A DNA stretch of 64,000 nucleotides from Pseudomonas sp. P5_109 (GTDB lineage Bacteria > Pseudomonadota > Gammaproteobacteria > Pseudomonadales > Pseudomonadaceae): the NCBI RefSeq assembly GCF_034009455.1, contig NZ_CP125380.1, positions 4,105,501-4,169,500 on the forward strand. Reading direction: 5' to 3'. Positions 63,019 to 64,000 of this stretch are shown one piece after another. Below the pieces are notes generated by a model, which was given only the letters and a program-made list of their open reading frames with translations, was not told where the DNA came from and ran no database searches. A program made the position numbers and the translations under genes. Each line of letters opens with the position of its first letter. Position 1 is the first letter of the stretch.

Positions 63019-64000
63019 ATGGACAGTCCATCGCGTCGCTCGACGCTGACAATCGCTTTGTGCTTTATCGTTGCGTTGATCGAGGGGTTCGATCTGCAGG
63101 CCGCCGGCACCGCTGCCGCAGGATTGCGCCAGAGCTTTGCCCTGGACCCGAAGATGATGGGCTGGGTGTTCAGCGCCGGGATCATCGGCCTGCTGCCCGG
63201 CGCGTTTTTTGGCGGCTGGGTGGCCGATCGTATCGGCCGCAAGAAAATCCTCGTCGGCGCCGTGCTGCTGTTCGGTGTCTTCTCGCTCTGCACTGCCTAT
63301 GTCGAGAGCTACTCCAGCCTGCTGCTGGTGCGCTTCATGACCGGCCTGGGCCTGGGTGCCGCCCTGCCCAACCTGATTGCCCTGTGTGCCGAGGCGGTGA
63401 GCGAGCGCCATCGCGGCACCGCCATCAGCGTCATGTACTGCGGCGTCCCCCTGGGTGGCGCGCTGGCGGCGGTGGTGGCGATGTTTTCCAGTGAACACTG
63501 GCAAACCACCTTCATCATCGGCGGTCTGACGCCCTTGCTGGTGGTGCCGCTGATGGCCCTGCTGTTGCCCGAATCCACGGCGTTCCGCCAGCAACACGTC
63601 TCGACCAGCAGCCCACGCTCGTCCACCGCCCAGGCACTGTTCGGCGAAGGACGCGCACGCTGCACGCTGGCCTTGTGGTTGAGCTACTTCTTCACCCTGA
63701 CCGTGATGTACATGCTGCTCAACTGGCTGCCCTCGCTGTTGCTGGAACAGGGTTTCACCAAGCCCCAGGCAGGCATGGTGCAGATGCTGTTCAACATCGG
63801 CGGTGCCATTGGTTCACTGCTCGGCGGGGTGATGCTGGACCGCTGCAACGGCCTGAAAGTGGTCCTGTTCGTGTACGCCGGAGTGTTGGCGGCGCTGGCC
63901 GGGGTCGGCCTGTCAGTGGGTATCGTGCCGATGGCAATCGCCGGGTTTGCCGTCGGGCTGTTCGTCATGGCCGCACAGCTGGTGCTGTACGCCCTGGCGC
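63019..64000 (+). CDS. MFS aromatic-acid:H+ symporter, AAHS type (cut by window edge)
   Basis: 327 codons visible from ATG 63019 (TGAGGTTCACCC upstream), open to the last base, so the C-terminus is outside the window. AAHS-family features: LCFIVALIEGFDLQAAGTAA in helix 1 with the conserved Asp, GGWVADRIGRKKILVGAVLL (motif A), and RFMTGLGLGAALPNLIALCAE. Similar to PcaK/MhpT-type importers. Next to an OprD porin and the ferulate cluster, so a likely hydroxycinnamate or hydroxybenzoate uptake system. Confidence 0.85.
   Translation, partial: MDSPSRRSTLTIALCFIVALIEGFDLQAAGTAAAGLRQSFALDPKMMGWVFSAGIIGLLPGAFFGGWVADRIGRKKILVGAVLLFGVFSLCTAYVESYSSLLLVRFMTGLGLGAALPNLIALCAEAVSERHRGTAISVMYCGVPLGGALAAVVAMFSSEHWQTTFIIGGLTPLLVVPLMALLLPESTAFRQQHVSTSSPRSSTAQALFGEGRARCTLALWLSYFFTLTVMYMLLNWLPSLLLEQGFTKPQAGMVQMLFNIGGAIGSLLGGVMLDRCNGLKVVLFVYAGVLAALAGVGLSVGIVPMAIAGFAVGLFVMAAQLVLYALA

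Overview
The window looks like chromosome of a Pseudomonas of the fluorescens/putida type. The basis is GC-rich coding DNA, gene families typical of the genus (OprD porins, antABC with antR, kynU/kynR, the ferR-ech-vdh-fcs ferulate cluster, PxpABC, PhnW/PhnX) and Pseudomonas-type REP elements built on GTAGGAGC. No rRNA, tRNA, CRISPR array, phage or intact transposon was seen. Both ends cut genes: the 3' part of otnK at the left and the 5' part of an aromatic-acid MFS transporter at the right.

Layout. 1-3517: otnK-otnC-otnI (tetronate catabolism), a HIT-like protein and gfa. 3896-6769: a large exported multicopper oxidase. 6852-11910: a patchwork of a chemoreceptor cut off at a repeat, a LysR/DHA2-pump/NTF2-like cassette, an IS1182-type transposase remnant and a YdeI-like gene. 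11985-19754: a DHA1 pump, a hydrolase remnant and LysR, a DCC protein, a GNAT-PuuE overlapping pair, a DUF2092/small-protein pair, and small membrane or exported proteins. 19909-25432: an unusual locus of two paralogous exported glycine-rich repeat proteins flanking a beta-barrel protein, a DUF5666 repeat protein and a DUF6502 protein. The palindrome TGGGAAWWWWTCCCA precedes three of its transcription units.

25687-30988: 2-aminoethylphosphonate use (phnW, MFS uptake, phnX, and an acetaldehyde dehydrogenase to oxidise the PhnX product). 31116-33617: a dCACHE chemoreceptor and a glycine-zipper protein. 33821-43842: a tryptophan-to-catechol block (permease, OprD porin, kynU, kynR, antR, antABC, kynB), which turns formylkynurenine into anthranilate and then catechol. 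kynA is not in the window. 44413-46952: two paralogous AraC regulators and a TauD-family gene reduced by internal deletion.

47010-52731: an operon that combines PxpA, PxpB and PxpC homologues with a free-standing biotin carboxylase, a biotin carrier protein and an NCS1 permease. Together these supply all the parts of a urea-carboxylase-type enzyme as separate proteins, with a divergent LysR. 53842-60119: the hydroxycinnamate operon ech-vdh-fcs-thiolase with divergent MarR regulator ferR. 60180-61297: a nine-copy tandem array of a REP-doublet repeat with 139-bp and 115-bp unit lengths. 61365-64000: an OprD porin divergent from an AAHS-type transporter, probably the uptake arm of aromatic catabolism.

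The best candidates for something undescribed are the palindrome-linked repeat-protein locus (19909-25432) and the split biotin-carboxylase/PxpABC operon. All assignments come from reading sequence and motifs; no database search was run.
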